Shown piece by piece: positions 42,687 to 51,364 of a DNA stretch of 64,000 nt; the first letter of the stretch is position 1, and each line of letters opens with the position of its first letter. The position numbers were made by a program, and so were the translations under genes. The notes under the pieces were generated by a model. It saw only the letters and a list, made by a program, of their open reading frames with translations. It was not told the DNA's origin and did not search any database. This DNA is from Streptomyces lanatus (GTDB taxonomy: Bacteria; Actinomycetota; Actinomycetes; Streptomycetales; Streptomycetaceae), in the NCBI RefSeq assembly GCF_014655715.1, contig NZ_BNBM01000006.1, positions 372,001-436,000 of the forward strand, written 5' to 3'.

Positions 42687-43301
42687 CTATACCCAACCTC
42701 GCTCCCGCGCGAGCCGCACCGCCGCGTGGCGGTTCTCCGCCCCGAGCTTGGAGACGGCGGACGACAGATAGTTCCGTACGGTCCCCTGCGACAGCGCAGC
42801 CCGCTCCGCGATCTCCGCGACGGGCGCCCCGTCGGCGGCGAGTTCCAGCACCTCGGCCTCCCGCGCGGTCAGCGGCGAGTCCCCGGCGGCGATGGCGTCG
42901 GCGGCCAACTCGGGGTCGACGTAACGGTTTCCGGCGTGCACGGTACGGATGATCTCGGCGAGCCGCTGAGCGCTCACGGTCTTCGGGACGAACCCCCGCA
43001 CACCCGCCGCAAGGGCCCGCTTCAGATGCCCGGGCCGCCCGTGACTGGTCACGATCAACACCCGGCAGCCCGGCAGCTCCGCCCGCAGGGATGTGGCCAC
43101 CTTCACACCATCGGCGCCCGGCATCTGAAGATCCAGCACGGCGACATCGGGCTCGTGCGCCCGCGCCATCGCCAGCGCCTCGGGCCCGCTGGCCGCCTCG
43201 GCGACGATCAGCAGGTCGTCCTCCAGCGAGAGCAGCGTGGCGAGCGCCCCCCGGATCAGATGCTCGTCATCGGCGAGCAGTAGCCGCACGGCCCTACTCA
43301 T
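42687..43301 (-). CDS. Response regulator, NarL/DesR type
   Basis: A 204-aa two-component regulator. The receiver has acidic pocket Asp11-Asp12, phosphorylation site Asp57 (VAVLDLQMPG), Thr/Ser and Lys switch residues in VLIVTSHG and VPKTVS. The LuxR-type helix-turn-helix is at about 140-200 (SPLTAREAEVLELAADG, then VAEIAERAALSQGTVRNYLSS). ATG at 43301 overlaps the kinase stop by 4 nt. With the kinase and the ABC genes it forms a signal-output operon; it probably regulates the exporter. Confidence 0.95.
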   Translation of the reverse strand: MSRAVRLLLADDEHLIRGALATLLSLEDDLLIVAEAASGPEALAMARAHEPDVAVLDLQMPGADGVKVATSLRAELPGCRVLIVTSHGRPGHLKRALAAGVRGFVPKTVSAQRLAEIIRTVHAGNRYVDPELAADAIAAGDSPLTAREAEVLELAADGAPVAEIAERAALSQGTVRNYLSSAVSKLGAENRHAAVRLARERGWV

Positions 43302-44524
43302 ACGGCCCCCTCCCGCACGCCCGCCCCCACCAACGGCACCTCCACCACCAGTCGGAACACCCCCTCACCGACACGACAGGCCTCCAGCGTCCCGTCCACC
43401 GCGGCGAGCCGCTCCCGCAGCCCGGCGAGCCCGGAGCCCCCACCCCCGTCGGAGGCCCCGGCAGCCCCGTCGTTCTCCACCTTCAGCACCACACGTCCCT
43501 CACGCACCCCCACGCTCACCGCACACCGCTCGGCATTCCCGTGTCGCAGCACATTGGTGGTCGCCTCCCGCACCACCCACGCCAGTGCCGACTGCACCTC
43601 CACCGGCAGCCCGGCCGCCTCCCCGGTCACCTCGCAGTCGATCCCGGCCGCCGTCAACACCCCCTGCGCACCGGCGAGTTCGACCCCCAGATCGGCCTCC
43701 CGGTACCCCCGTACGACATCCCGTACCTCCCGCTGCGACTCCTGCGCGATCCGCTGGACCTCGATCATCTGCTCCACGGCCTCGGACCGCCCGCGCCGGG
43801 CGAGCTGTACGGCGAGTTCGCTCTTGAGGGCGATGACCGCGAGGTTCCGGCCCATCACGTCATGCAGGTCCCGCCCGAACCGCAGCCGTTCCTCCGCGAC
43901 GGCGAGCCGGGCGCGGGTCTCGCGGGCCTCGTCGAGTTCGTAGACGGATTTGAGCAGCCAGACGGAGAAGACGGCCGTGAAGGCGACGAATCCACAGCTG
44001 AGCAGCATGGCCACCGCAATGATCAGCGCGGCGAGAGCGGACCCGGAGATCGTGAGCACGACGGCCCCGGCACCCGTCGCGAAGCCCGTGACGAGGGCGT
44101 ACACGCGCCTGCGCCCGTGTACACCGAGGGCCATGATGCCCACCCCGAAGACCATGACGAAGCTGAAGACGCTGCCCGCCGCGGAGTCGACGCCGTCGCC
44201 CTTCGGCCCGTACTCGACGACGCCGAGAGCCGTGACGGCGACCACCCCGGTGGCGGCGCCGAGCGCCCACAGCATCCGTATGGGCTGCTCACGCCGGCCG
44301 CACACCCAGTCCACCGCCCGCGACACGGTCAGGGCGCCGATCGCCGCGTGCGCGCACACCAGGAGCATCAGCCATGCCCCCAGCCCGCTCCCGGCCCCTC
44401 CGGCGACCGACACCCCGGACCCGCCGACCTCGATCACCGCGAAGAAGTGGAACGACCCCCGCGTGTACGTCTCGACCTTCGCCGGTGTGCTCTTGCCCCG
44501 CCACCATGTGCCCGGCCCGCGCAT
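43298..44524 (-). CDS. Sensor histidine kinase, DesK-like
   Basis: A 408-aa kinase with about five membrane helices between residues 25 and 195. A HisKA_3 dimerisation helix has the phospho-acceptor His221 in RFGRDLHDVMGRN. The ATPase domain has N box REATTNVLRHG and G box GSGLAGLRERL. It has almost no extracellular sensor domain, so it probably senses through the membrane or via the ABC exporter. I chose the ATG at 44524 with GGGGAG 9 nt upstream. It is coupled to the response regulator by ATGA. Confidence 0.93.
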   Translation of the reverse strand: MRGPGTWWRGKSTPAKVETYTRGSFHFFAVIEVGGSGVSVAGGAGSGLGAWLMLLVCAHAAIGALTVSRAVDWVCGRREQPIRMLWALGAATGVVAVTALGVVEYGPKGDGVDSAAGSVFSFVMVFGVGIMALGVHGRRRVYALVTGFATGAGAVVLTISGSALAALIIAVAMLLSCGFVAFTAVFSVWLLKSVYELDEARETRARLAVAEERLRFGRDLHDVMGRNLAVIALKSELAVQLARRGRSEAVEQMIEVQRIAQESQREVRDVVRGYREADLGVELAGAQGVLTAAGIDCEVTGEAAGLPVEVQSALAWVVREATTNVLRHGNAERCAVSVGVREGRVVLKVENDGAAGASDGGGGSGLAGLRERLAAVDGTLEACRVGEGVFRLVVEVPLVGAGVREGAV

Positions 44525-44543
44525 GTCCCCGTGCTCCCCTACG

Positions 44544-45320
44544 TCAGCGCCTGGGTTCCCAGCGGAACCACCGTCGTACAGCAAACACGCCGATGACGAT
44601 CCAGGCCAGCGCGGTCACGAGGGGGCCCAGAGTCTCGTACGCCGACAGATCGCCGCTCCAGCCGCCCCGGACCAGGGTGATCACGGGGGTGAGGGGCAGC
44701 AGTTCGCACACCGACGCGAGGCGGTCGGGCAGCAGCTCCAGGGGCACGATGACGCCGGAGCCGAGCATCGTGATCATCATCATCGGCAGCGTGGTGACCT
44801 GGGCGCTCTCCACGGTCCGGGTGAAGCTCGCGGTGAGCGCCGCCAGGGACACACACGCGGCCAGCCCCAACAGCAGCCCGATGACGGCCAGATGGGGCGC
44901 CGACGGCGCGCCGACGTCCAGCAGCGCCATACAGCCCACCGCCAGCAGCACACACTGCACGAGCCCCATGACGACGGCCGGCAGCGCAGCCCCGGCCAGG
45001 ATCTCGGCGTCCCGCAGCTCACCGGTGCGCAGCCGCTTGAGGACGAGTTCCTCACGCCGTGCGGTGAAGACGCCCACCAGCGAGGAGTACACCGCGAACA
45101 GCAGCGAGAACCCGATGGACGCGGGCAGCATGACCAGTCCGACGCTGAGTCCGACGTCCTTGACGTCCATCTCCTCCACGGCGGACCGCATGGCGAACGG
45201 CAGCGTCAGCGGTACGAACAGGGCCGCGACCAGCGTGCCCCTGCTCCGCCCGAACAGCGTCAACTCGGCCCGTGCCAGGGCTGCCATGCGCCCGGCGGGG
45301 GTGGTGATCGCAGTGCTCAT
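44544..45320 (-). CDS. ABC-2-type exporter permease
   Basis: A 258-aa membrane protein with six helices of the ABC-2 type. A typical first cytoplasmic stretch precedes helix 1, and LLPLTPVITLVRGGWSGDLS lies before the last helix. It ends RRWFRWEPRR. ATG at 45320 overlaps the ATPase stop by 4 nt. With the ATPase it makes a small exporter of the kind used for drug or lipid efflux; the substrate is unknown. Confidence 0.92.
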   Translation of the reverse strand: MSTAITTPAGRMAALARAELTLFGRSRGTLVAALFVPLTLPFAMRSAVEEMDVKDVGLSVGLVMLPASIGFSLLFAVYSSLVGVFTARREELVLKRLRTGELRDAEILAGAALPAVVMGLVQCVLLAVGCMALLDVGAPSAPHLAVIGLLLGLAACVSLAALTASFTRTVESAQVTTLPMMMITMLGSGVIVPLELLPDRLASVCELLPLTPVITLVRGGWSGDLSAYETLGPLVTALAWIVIGVFAVRRWFRWEPRR

Positions 45321-46279
45321 GCCACACGCTCCTCGACAGCCGACGCCTTCTCGGACACATCCCGCGCGATCCCCAGGAACGCCTCTTCCAGCGAGGCCGA
45401 GCGCACATCCAGCCGCCGCAGCTCCACGCCGGCCCGCTCGGCCCACACCAGCAGCCCGGTGGCCGCCCGCTGGAGCTCACGGGTGCGCAGCTTCACGAGC
45501 CGTCCCTCGACCTCGTGCCCGCTGACGCCCAACCGGTCCAGCGGCGGCAGGTCGCCCGGGAAGTAGCCCTCGGGCAGCTCGAAGGAGATCCGGGAGGGCT
45601 GGGCGGCCGTCACCTCGGCCGGGGTCCCGGTGGCCGCGATGCGCCCCTCGTGCAGGATGGCCAGCCGGTCGGCCAGCGACTCGGCCTCTTCCAGATAGTG
45701 CGTGGTCAGCAGCACCGTCGTACCGCCGTCGCGCAGCGCCCGCACCAGGTTCCAGGTGTCCCGGCGCCCTTCGGCGTCCAGTCCGGTCGTGGGCTCGTCC
45801 AGGAACAGCACCTCGGGGTTGCCGAGCAGCGCGAGCGCCAGGTCCAGGCGCCGCCGCTCACCGCCGGAGAGCTGCTTGACCCGTACGCCGGCCTTCCCGG
45901 TCAGCCCGACGAGCGCCAGCGCCTCCTGCTCGGGCCGCGCACCACTGACGCAGCCGGCCCACATCCGGGTGGTCTCCCCGACGGTCAACTCCGAGGGGAA
46001 GCCCCCTTCCTGGAGCATCACGCCGGTCCGGGGGCGTACGGCGGCCCGCTCGGCGTAGGGATCACGACCGAGGATGCGTACCTGCCCGGAGGTCGGCGGC
46101 GCGAGCCCCTCCAGCAATTCGACGGTCGATGTCTTGCCCGCGCCGTTGGTGCCCAGCAGCGCGAAGATCTCGCCGCGCCGGACGGAGAAGCCGATCCCGC
46201 ACACGGCCTCGAATCCCCCGCCGTACACCCGACGCAGGTCAGTGACCTCAATCACGTGTTCCTGCCCGTTTGTTTCCAT
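45317..46279 (-). CDS. ABC transporter ATP-binding protein (DrrA/CcmA-like)
   Basis: A 320-aa ATPase. Walker A GTNGAGKT lies near 43-50, signature LSGGERRR near 139-146, Walker B LFLDEP and switch TTH are all present. The C-terminal 90 residues carry the accessory domain common in DrrA-type exporter ATPases. ATG at 46279 is the first gene of a four-gene operon with permease, kinase and regulator, all joined by overlaps or short gaps. Confidence 0.94.
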   Translation of the reverse strand: METNGQEHVIEVTDLRRVYGGGFEAVCGIGFSVRRGEIFALLGTNGAGKTSTVELLEGLAPPTSGQVRILGRDPYAERAAVRPRTGVMLQEGGFPSELTVGETTRMWAGCVSGARPEQEALALVGLTGKAGVRVKQLSGGERRRLDLALALLGNPEVLFLDEPTTGLDAEGRRDTWNLVRALRDGGTTVLLTTHYLEEAESLADRLAILHEGRIAATGTPAEVTAAQPSRISFELPEGYFPGDLPPLDRLGVSGHEVEGRLVKLRTRELQRAATGLLVWAERAGVELRRLDVRSASLEEAFLGIARDVSEKASAVEERVA

Positions 46280-46375
46280 GCCTTCAGCGTCCCGGCATCC
46301 CGGGCCCGGCAGCAGTGCGCGCTGTCACCACTCGCCATGACAAATGTCAGACGAGCGCACGCCGGGGGCACGAAA

Positions 46376-46405
46376 AAGACCCCGATCCATCAGGATCAGG
46401 GTCTT
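46376..46405 (-). terminator. Terminator after tRNA-Gly copy 2
   Basis: AAGACCC-GATCC, loop ATCA, GGATCAGGGTCTT pairs with one mismatch and begins 8 nt past the tRNA 3' end. The minus-strand read ends in TTTTTCG. Confidence 0.8.
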
Positions 46406-46413
46406 CATCAAAG

Positions 46414-46486
46414 AGCGGACGACGAGGCTCGAACTCGCGACCTCAACCTTGGCAAGGTTGCGCTCTACCAACTGAGCTACGTCCGC
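46414..46486 (-). tRNA. tRNA-Gly, anticodon GCC (copy 2)
   Basis: Acceptor GCGGACG/CGTCCGC; the D and anticodon arms are identical to copy 1 at 42589-42664. CCA is not encoded, unlike copy 1. Confidence 0.95.
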
Positions 46487-46566
46487 ATTGCCTCCGACCG
46501 GCTCTCACCGATCGGCGCGAGCACCAGCCTACCTGATCCACAAGAGTGGTCCGGACGGCGATGCAG

Positions 46567-46638
46567 AGCGGGTGACAGGAATTGCACACTGCGCCTTCCC
46601 CCTGGAAGGGGGATGTTCTACTACTGAACTACACCCGC
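46567..46638 (-). tRNA. tRNA-Gly, anticodon TCC
   Basis: Acceptor GCGGGTG/CACCCGC, anticodon arm TCCCC-CTTCCAG-GGGGA giving TCC, T loop TGCAATTC. CCA not encoded. It probably shares a transcript with the tRNA-Gly(GCC) 80 bp downstream. Confidence 0.93.
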
Positions 46639-46748
46639 ATGCTCGGCGAGCTGGGCTTTTCTGCCCCGCCCGGCGGCGTGCTCCAGACATTAGCTGATCA
46701 GCAGGGGGGTAGCGCAAGTCGGTTGTCGCACCGGCCCAAGTCGGCCGC

Positions 46749-46776
46749 CCTCAGGGCCCGCTGACGGCCCCTGAGG
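46749..46776 (-). terminator. Terminator of the Lsr2-like gene
   Basis: CCTCAGGGCC and GGCCCCTGAGG pair with a one-base bulge, 20 nt beyond the stop on the minus strand. Confidence 0.6.
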
Positions 46777-46796
46777 ACATGGCCATGCCGGTCCCC

Positions 46797-47114
46797 TCAC
46801 TGTGCCGAGGCGAACGCCTCGTAGACCTTCTTGGGGATGCGGCCGCGGGCCGGCACCTCCATCTTGTTGGCCTGCGCCCAGGCGCGGACGGCCGCCGGGT
46901 CGGGGGCGACCTCCGTCTGCTTGTACGCCTTGCCTGACTTCGACCGCTTGCGGCCGGCTTCCACGTAGGGCGCGAGCGCCTTACGCAGTTTCTTGGCATT
47001 GGCTTCATTCAGGTCGATCTCGTACGACTTGCCGTCGAGTCCGAAGGCGATCGTTTCCGCCGCTTCTGAGCCGTCGATGTCGTCAAAGAGAGTGACCACG
47101 ACCTTCTGCGCCAC
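46797..47114 (-). CDS. Lsr2-like nucleoid-associated protein (LsrL type)
   Basis: A 105-aa Lsr2 protein that bridges AT-rich DNA and silences foreign genes. The N-terminal dimerisation domain starts AQKVVVTLFDDIDGSEAAET and contains GLDGKSYEIDLNEANAKKLR. The C-terminal DNA-binding domain has the minor-groove RGR hook in VPARGRIPKKVYEAF at about 88-102. GTG at 47114 with GAAGGGAC upstream. Location beside purS matches the second Streptomyces Lsr2 paralogue, as I recall it. Divergent from purS across a 290-bp region. Confidence 0.93.
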   Translation of the reverse strand: MAQKVVVTLFDDIDGSEAAETIAFGLDGKSYEIDLNEANAKKLRKALAPYVEAGRKRSKSGKAYKQTEVAPDPAAVRAWAQANKMEVPARGRIPKKVYEAFASAQ

Positions 47115-47406
47115 GAATATCGGTCCCTTCGTACGGCACGCTGACAATTCATTTGTACCGTGCCGGGCAATGTAATGTGAAGCTCGACTAAATCCTTCCG
47201 CGTGTCCGATGCGCAATAGGTATCAGGTGTCGATCCGGGATCTTTTCCGGAACTTTTCATCGACAGACACCCTCCTGTCCGCCCGTGACAGCCATCACGT
47301 AGATTCCTACAAGTCGACGCGCGTAGAAATTTTGTGCAGGTAGTCTGAAACCACTGCGAGAACCTGCTGCAGGAACCTGCTCAGCACCACACCACCGGGA
47401 GTGCAC
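47115..47406. promoter_or_regulatory. Divergent lsr2-like/purS control region with direct repeat
   Basis: Contains an unusually AT-rich patch around 47330 (GTAGAAATTTTGTGC), a TAGTCT -10-like hexamer at 47341-47346, and a direct repeat GAACCTGCT at 47360-47368 and 47373-47381 (period 13). CCTGC-T-GCAGG is palindromic between them. The AT-rich patch could be bound by the Lsr2-like protein itself. Confidence 0.4.
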
Positions 47407-47670
47407 GTGGCACGCGTCGTAGTCGACGTCATGCTCAAGCCGGAGATCCTCGACCCCCAGGGCCAGGCGGTGCAGCGCGCACTGCCGCGGCTGGGATTCG
47501 AAGGCATCTCCGACGTACGTCAGGGAAAGCGTTTCGAACTGGAAGTTGACGGGCCGGTCGACGAGGCCGCGCTCGCCCGCATCCACGATCTTGCGGAATC
47601 CTTCCTCGCCAACACCGTGATCGAGGACTTCACCGTCAAGGTCGAGGAAGTCGCGGAGGCCGCGAAGTGA
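47407..47670 (+). CDS. purS: FGAM synthase subunit PurS
   Basis: An 87-aa PurS, the small bridging subunit of the three-part phosphoribosylformylglycinamidine synthase. It starts VARVVVDVMLKPEILDPQGQ, has VRQGKRFELEVDG in the middle and ESFLANTVIEDF at the end, as expected. GTG at 47407 with GGGAG 5 nt upstream; a GTG two codons earlier is possible. Its stop overlaps purQ (GTGA). Single-transcript purSQL is likely. Confidence 0.95.
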   Translation: MARVVVDVMLKPEILDPQGQAVQRALPRLGFEGISDVRQGKRFELEVDGPVDEAALARIHDLAESFLANTVIEDFTVKVEEVAEAAK

Positions 47671-48347
47671 CCGCTCGTATTGGCGTCGTCACTTTCCCGG
47701 GAAGTCTCGATGACCGGGACACCCAGCGCGCGATCCGCCTCGCGGGGGCCGAACCGGTCGCCCTGTGGCACAAGGACAAGGACCTCAAGCAGGTCGACGC
47801 CGTGGTGCTGCCCGGCGGTTTCTCCTACGGCGACTATCTGCGGGCCGGCGCCATCTCCCGCTTCTCGCCGGTGATGGAGACGGTCATCGAGCAGGCGAAG
47901 GCGGGCCTTCCCGTCCTCGGTATCTGCAATGGCTTCCAGGTCCTCACCGAGGCCCATCTCCTCCCGGGCGGGATGCTCGGCAATGACCACCTGCACTTCA
48001 TCTGCCGCGACCAGAAGCTGCGGGTGGAGAACGCGGACACCGCCTGGACCGCCGACTACACGGCCGGCCAGGAGATCCACATCCCGCTGAAGAACATGGA
48101 CGGCCGCTATGTGGCCGACCAGTACACGCTGGACAAGCTGGAGGGAGAGGGCCGGGTCGCGTTCCGGTACCTCGACTTCAATCCGAACGGCTCGCTCAAC
48201 GACATCGCCGGCATCACCAACGAGGCCGGGAACGTCGTAGGCCTCATGCCGCACCCGGAGCACGCCGTGGAGCCCCTCATCGGGTCCGGCCGCACCGACG
48301 GCCTTCCCTTCTTCACCTCGATCCTCAAGAAGCTGGTCAACGCATGA
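47667..48347 (+). CDS. purQ: FGAM synthase glutaminase subunit PurQ
   Basis: A 226-aa class I glutamine amidotransferase that supplies ammonia to PurL. The nucleophile Cys87 is in LGICNGFQVL. His196 and Glu198 in MPHPEHAVE complete the triad. TFPGSLDDRDTQRA opens the protein. GTG at 47667 overlaps the purS stop, and its own stop overlaps purL by ATGA. Confidence 0.96.
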   Translation: MTARIGVVTFPGSLDDRDTQRAIRLAGAEPVALWHKDKDLKQVDAVVLPGGFSYGDYLRAGAISRFSPVMETVIEQAKAGLPVLGICNGFQVLTEAHLLPGGMLGNDHLHFICRDQKLRVENADTAWTADYTAGQEIHIPLKNMDGRYVADQYTLDKLEGEGRVAFRYLDFNPNGSLNDIAGITNEAGNVVGLMPHPEHAVEPLIGSGRTDGLPFFTSILKKLVNA

Positions 48348-50602
48348 GCCGGACGCCTCTGGACACGGTCGAGCACGCGGCCGCGACCCCCGACGTCGAG
48401 CTGCCCTGGGCCGAACTCGGCCTGAAGAAGGACGAGTACGAGCGGGTCGTGGAGATCCTCGGCCGCCGCCCGACCGGCGCTGAGCTCGCCATGTACTCGG
48501 TCATGTGGTCCGAGCACTGCTCGTACAAGTCCTCGAAGGTCCACCTCCGCCAGTTCGGCGAGAAGGCCCCGCAGAGCGACGCGCTGCTCGTGGGCATCGG
48601 TGAGAACGCCGGTGTGGTGGACGTCGGCCAGGGTTACGCGGTCACCTTCAAGGTCGAGTCGCACAACCACCCGTCGTACGTGGAGCCCTACCAGGGCGCT
48701 GCCACGGGCGTCGGCGGCATCGTGCGCGACATCATCGCGATGGGGGCCAGGCCGGTCGCCGTCGTGGACCCGCTGCGCTTCGGCGCGGCCGACCACCCCG
48801 ACACCAAGCGGGTGCTCCCCGGTGTCGTCGCCGGCATCGGCGGCTACGGCAACTGCCTGGGCCTGCCCAACATCGGCGGCGAGGTCGTCTTCGACGCCTG
48901 CTACCAGGGCAACCCGCTGGTCAACGCCGGTGCCATCGGCGTCATGCGGCACGAGGACATCCACCTCGCGAAGGCGTCCGGCGCGGGCAACAAGGTCATC
49001 CTGTACGGGGCCCGTACGGGTGGTGACGGCATCGGTGGTGCCTCCATCCTCGCCTCCGAGACCTTCGACGACGCCAAGCCCTCCAAGCGCCCCGCCGTCC
49101 AGGTCGGCGACCCCTTCCAGGAGAAGCTGCTCATCGAGTGCACCCTGGAGGCGTTCGCCGAGAAGCTGGTCGTCGGCATCCAGGACCTGGGCGCGGCGGG
49201 CCTGTCGTGCGCCACGTCCGAGCTGGCCTCGAACGGCTCCGGCGGCATGCGCGTGACCCTGGACGACGTCCCGCTGCGCGACTCGACCCTCTCTCCCGAG
49301 GAAATCCTCATGAGTGAGTCGCAGGAGCGCATGTGCGCGGTCGTCGAGCCGGAGAAGGTCGGCCGGTTCCTGGAGATCTGCGAGAAGTGGGACGTCATCG
49401 CCACCGTCATCGGTGAGGTGACCGACGGCGACCGCCTGGAGATCTACTGGCACGGCGGCAAGATCGTCGACGTCGACCCGCGCACGGTGGCGCACGAGGG
49501 CCCGGTCTACGAGCGCCCGTACGCGCGCCCGGCATGGCAGGACGCCCTCCAGGCGGACGACGGCAACAAGCTGCCGCGCCCCGCGACGTCCGACGAGCTC
49601 AAGGACCAGGTCCGCAAGCTGGTCGGCTCCCCGAACCAGGCCTCCAAGAAGTGGATCACGTCCCAGTACGACCACTTCGTGCAGGGCAACACGGTGCTGG
49701 CCCAGCCCGAGGACTCGGGCATGATCCGCATCGACGAGGAGACCGGCCTCGGCGTCGCCATCGCGACGGACGGCAATGGCCGGTACGCCAAGCTGGACCC
49801 GTACACGGGCGCCCAGCTGGCCCTCGCCGAGGCCTACCGCAATGTCGCCACGACCGGCGCCAAGCCGCTCGCGGTCTCCGACTGCCTGAACTTCGGCTCC
49901 CCCGAGGACCCGGCGGTGATGTGGCAGTTCGCGGAGGCGGTACGCGGTCTCGCGGACGCCTGCCAGCAGCTCGGCACCCCGGTGACCGGCGGCAATGTCT
50001 CCCTCTACAACCAGACGGGCGAGGCGGCCATCCACCCGACGCCGGTCGTGGCAGTGCTGGGCGTCATCGACGACGTCGCGCGCCGCACGCCGGTCGCCTT
50101 CCAGGAGGAGGGCCAGCTGCTCTACCTCCTCGGCGACACGCGTGAGGAGTTCAGCGGCTCGGCCTGGTCCCAGGTGATCCACGATCACCTCGGCGGACTG
50201 CCCCCGGCCGTGGACCTGGAGCGTGAGCGCCTGCTCGCCGAGATCCTGATCTCCGCCTCCCGCGACGGCATGATCGACTCCGCGCACGACCTGTCCGACG
50301 GCGGCCTCGTCCAGGCGGTCGTCGAGTCGGCGCTGCTCGGCGGCAAGGGCGCGCGTCTGGTCGTACCGGACGGGCTCGACGCGTTCACCTTCCTCTTCTC
50401 CGAGTCGGCGGGCCGCGCGGTCGTCGCCGTCCCGCGCTCCGAGGAACTCCGTTTCAACGACATGTGCGGTGCCCGGGGCCTGCCGGCCACCCGCATCGGC
50501 GTCGTCGACGGCGACTCGGTGGAACTGCAGGGCGAGTTCGCACTGCCCCTGGAGGAACTGCGCGAACTGCACGAGGCACCGATCCCGGCACTGCTGGCCT
50601 GA
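48344..50602 (+). CDS. purL: FGAM synthase large subunit PurL
   Basis: A 752-aa small-type PurL, which turns FGAR, ammonia and ATP into FGAM. It has the duplicated PurM-like fold: YSVMWSEHCSYKSSK at about 48-62, VESHNHPSYVEPYQGAATGV near 105-124, and a second half with PVTGGNVSLYNQTG and SDGGLVQAVVESAL. ATG at 48344 is coupled to purQ. A terminator follows its stop, closing the purSQL operon. Confidence 0.97.
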   Translation: MSRTPLDTVEHAAATPDVELPWAELGLKKDEYERVVEILGRRPTGAELAMYSVMWSEHCSYKSSKVHLRQFGEKAPQSDALLVGIGENAGVVDVGQGYAVTFKVESHNHPSYVEPYQGAATGVGGIVRDIIAMGARPVAVVDPLRFGAADHPDTKRVLPGVVAGIGGYGNCLGLPNIGGEVVFDACYQGNPLVNAGAIGVMRHEDIHLAKASGAGNKVILYGARTGGDGIGGASILASETFDDAKPSKRPAVQVGDPFQEKLLIECTLEAFAEKLVVGIQDLGAAGLSCATSELASNGSGGMRVTLDDVPLRDSTLSPEEILMSESQERMCAVVEPEKVGRFLEICEKWDVIATVIGEVTDGDRLEIYWHGGKIVDVDPRTVAHEGPVYERPYARPAWQDALQADDGNKLPRPATSDELKDQVRKLVGSPNQASKKWITSQYDHFVQGNTVLAQPEDSGMIRIDEETGLGVAIATDGNGRYAKLDPYTGAQLALAEAYRNVATTGAKPLAVSDCLNFGSPEDPAVMWQFAEAVRGLADACQQLGTPVTGGNVSLYNQTGEAAIHPTPVVAVLGVIDDVARRTPVAFQEEGQLLYLLGDTREEFSGSAWSQVIHDHLGGLPPAVDLERERLLAEILISASRDGMIDSAHDLSDGGLVQAVVESALLGGKGARLVVPDGLDAFTFLFSESAGRAVVAVPRSEELRFNDMCGARGLPATRIGVVDGDSVELQGEFALPLEELRELHEAPIPALLA

Positions 50603-50614
50603 CGCGAGCAGGGG

Positions 50615-50648
50615 CCCCGCTCATCCGGAAGTCGCCGGGTGAGCGGGG
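50615..50648 (+). terminator. Terminator of the purSQL operon
   Basis: CCCCGCTCATCC and GGGTGAGCGGGG pair across a 10-nt loop, 12 nt after the purL stop, followed by TTCTTCGTTT. Confidence 0.82.
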
Positions 50649-50798
50649 TTCTTCGTTTCCGGATTCCCGGGTATTTGCTGCGCATGCCGACGGAGGTGCG
50701 GATCGAGCACGCCACGGCCGAGCCCTCGTCCGGGACGCGGCGCAGACCCGCGCCTCGATCGTCCGCATGGAGTGCGTCGCCGAACATCCGCAGAACCG

Positions 50799-50804
50799 TA
50801 GAGT
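50799..50804 (+). promoter_or_regulatory. Candidate -10 box of the ArsR-type gene (leaderless)
   Basis: TAGAGT ends exactly 7 nt before the GTG at 50812; no Shine-Dalgarno is present. Confidence 0.4.
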
Positions 50805-50811
50805 CAGGCCC

Positions 50812-51312
50812 GTGAGCCTCGAACAACGTGTCGCCGACCTTGAGCGACGGCTGGCAGTGCTGGAGAGCGTCCAGCAGACCGCGCCCCGCCTGGGTGAGGG
50901 GGACTTCTGGGCCCTGCAAGGGTTCAAGGAGCAGCTCGCCGAGCTGGGCGCGGCCGACGGCGGGGTGCTGTTCACCGGCGCGGTGCGGCTGCCGACCGGG
51001 GAACGGTACGAGTGGCAGCACGGCGCGCTGGCCGAGGGCCTGCTGGACGCCGACTGGACCGAGTCCGCCGAGTCGTTCGCGGCGCTCGGGCACCCGGTCC
51101 GGATGCGGCTGCTCCGCGAGATCATCGGCGGCCGGCGCACCGCGGCCGAACTCGCCGACCTGGACGAGGTCGGCACGACCGGCCAGATCTACCACCATCT
51201 GCGCCAACTGACCGGCGCGGGCTGGCTGCACACGACCGGCCGGGGACGCTACGAGGTGCCGCCGGGGCGGGTCGTACCCCTGCTGGTGGCCCTGTCGACG
51301 GCCCGCCCCTGA
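50812..51312 (+). CDS. ArsR-type winged-helix regulator
   Basis: A 166-aa protein. A short coiled coil opens it (SLEQRVADLERRLAVLESVQ). A middle region follows with GFKEQLAELGAADGGVLFTG. The C-terminal winged helix (about 85-155) has FAALGHPVRMRLLREIIGG, TAAELADLDEVGTTGQIYHH and LRQLTGAGWL. No metal-binding Cys cluster is present, so it is unlikely to be a metal sensor. GTG at 50812. Targets unknown; the next genes on the strand are unrelated. Confidence 0.82.
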   Translation: MSLEQRVADLERRLAVLESVQQTAPRLGEGDFWALQGFKEQLAELGAADGGVLFTGAVRLPTGERYEWQHGALAEGLLDADWTESAESFAALGHPVRMRLLREIIGGRRTAAELADLDEVGTTGQIYHHLRQLTGAGWLHTTGRGRYEVPPGRVVPLLVALSTARP

Positions 51313-51352
51313 GCACGGTGAGTGCGGAATCCGTACGATCACCGACCTCGCA

Positions 51353-51358
51353 TACGCT
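51353..51358 (+). promoter_or_regulatory. Candidate -10 box (leaderless) of the MDMPI-like gene
   Basis: TACGCT ends 6 nt before the ATG at 51365; no Shine-Dalgarno precedes the ATG. Confidence 0.4.
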
Positions 51359-51364
51359 GCCCCT

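Noticed and set aside
48107..50572. Long antisense reading frame of 821 codons opposite purL and purQ
   Set aside because: It mirrors the strong GC3 bias of purL on the other strand and its composition is typical of a shadow frame. No ribosome site or family signature.
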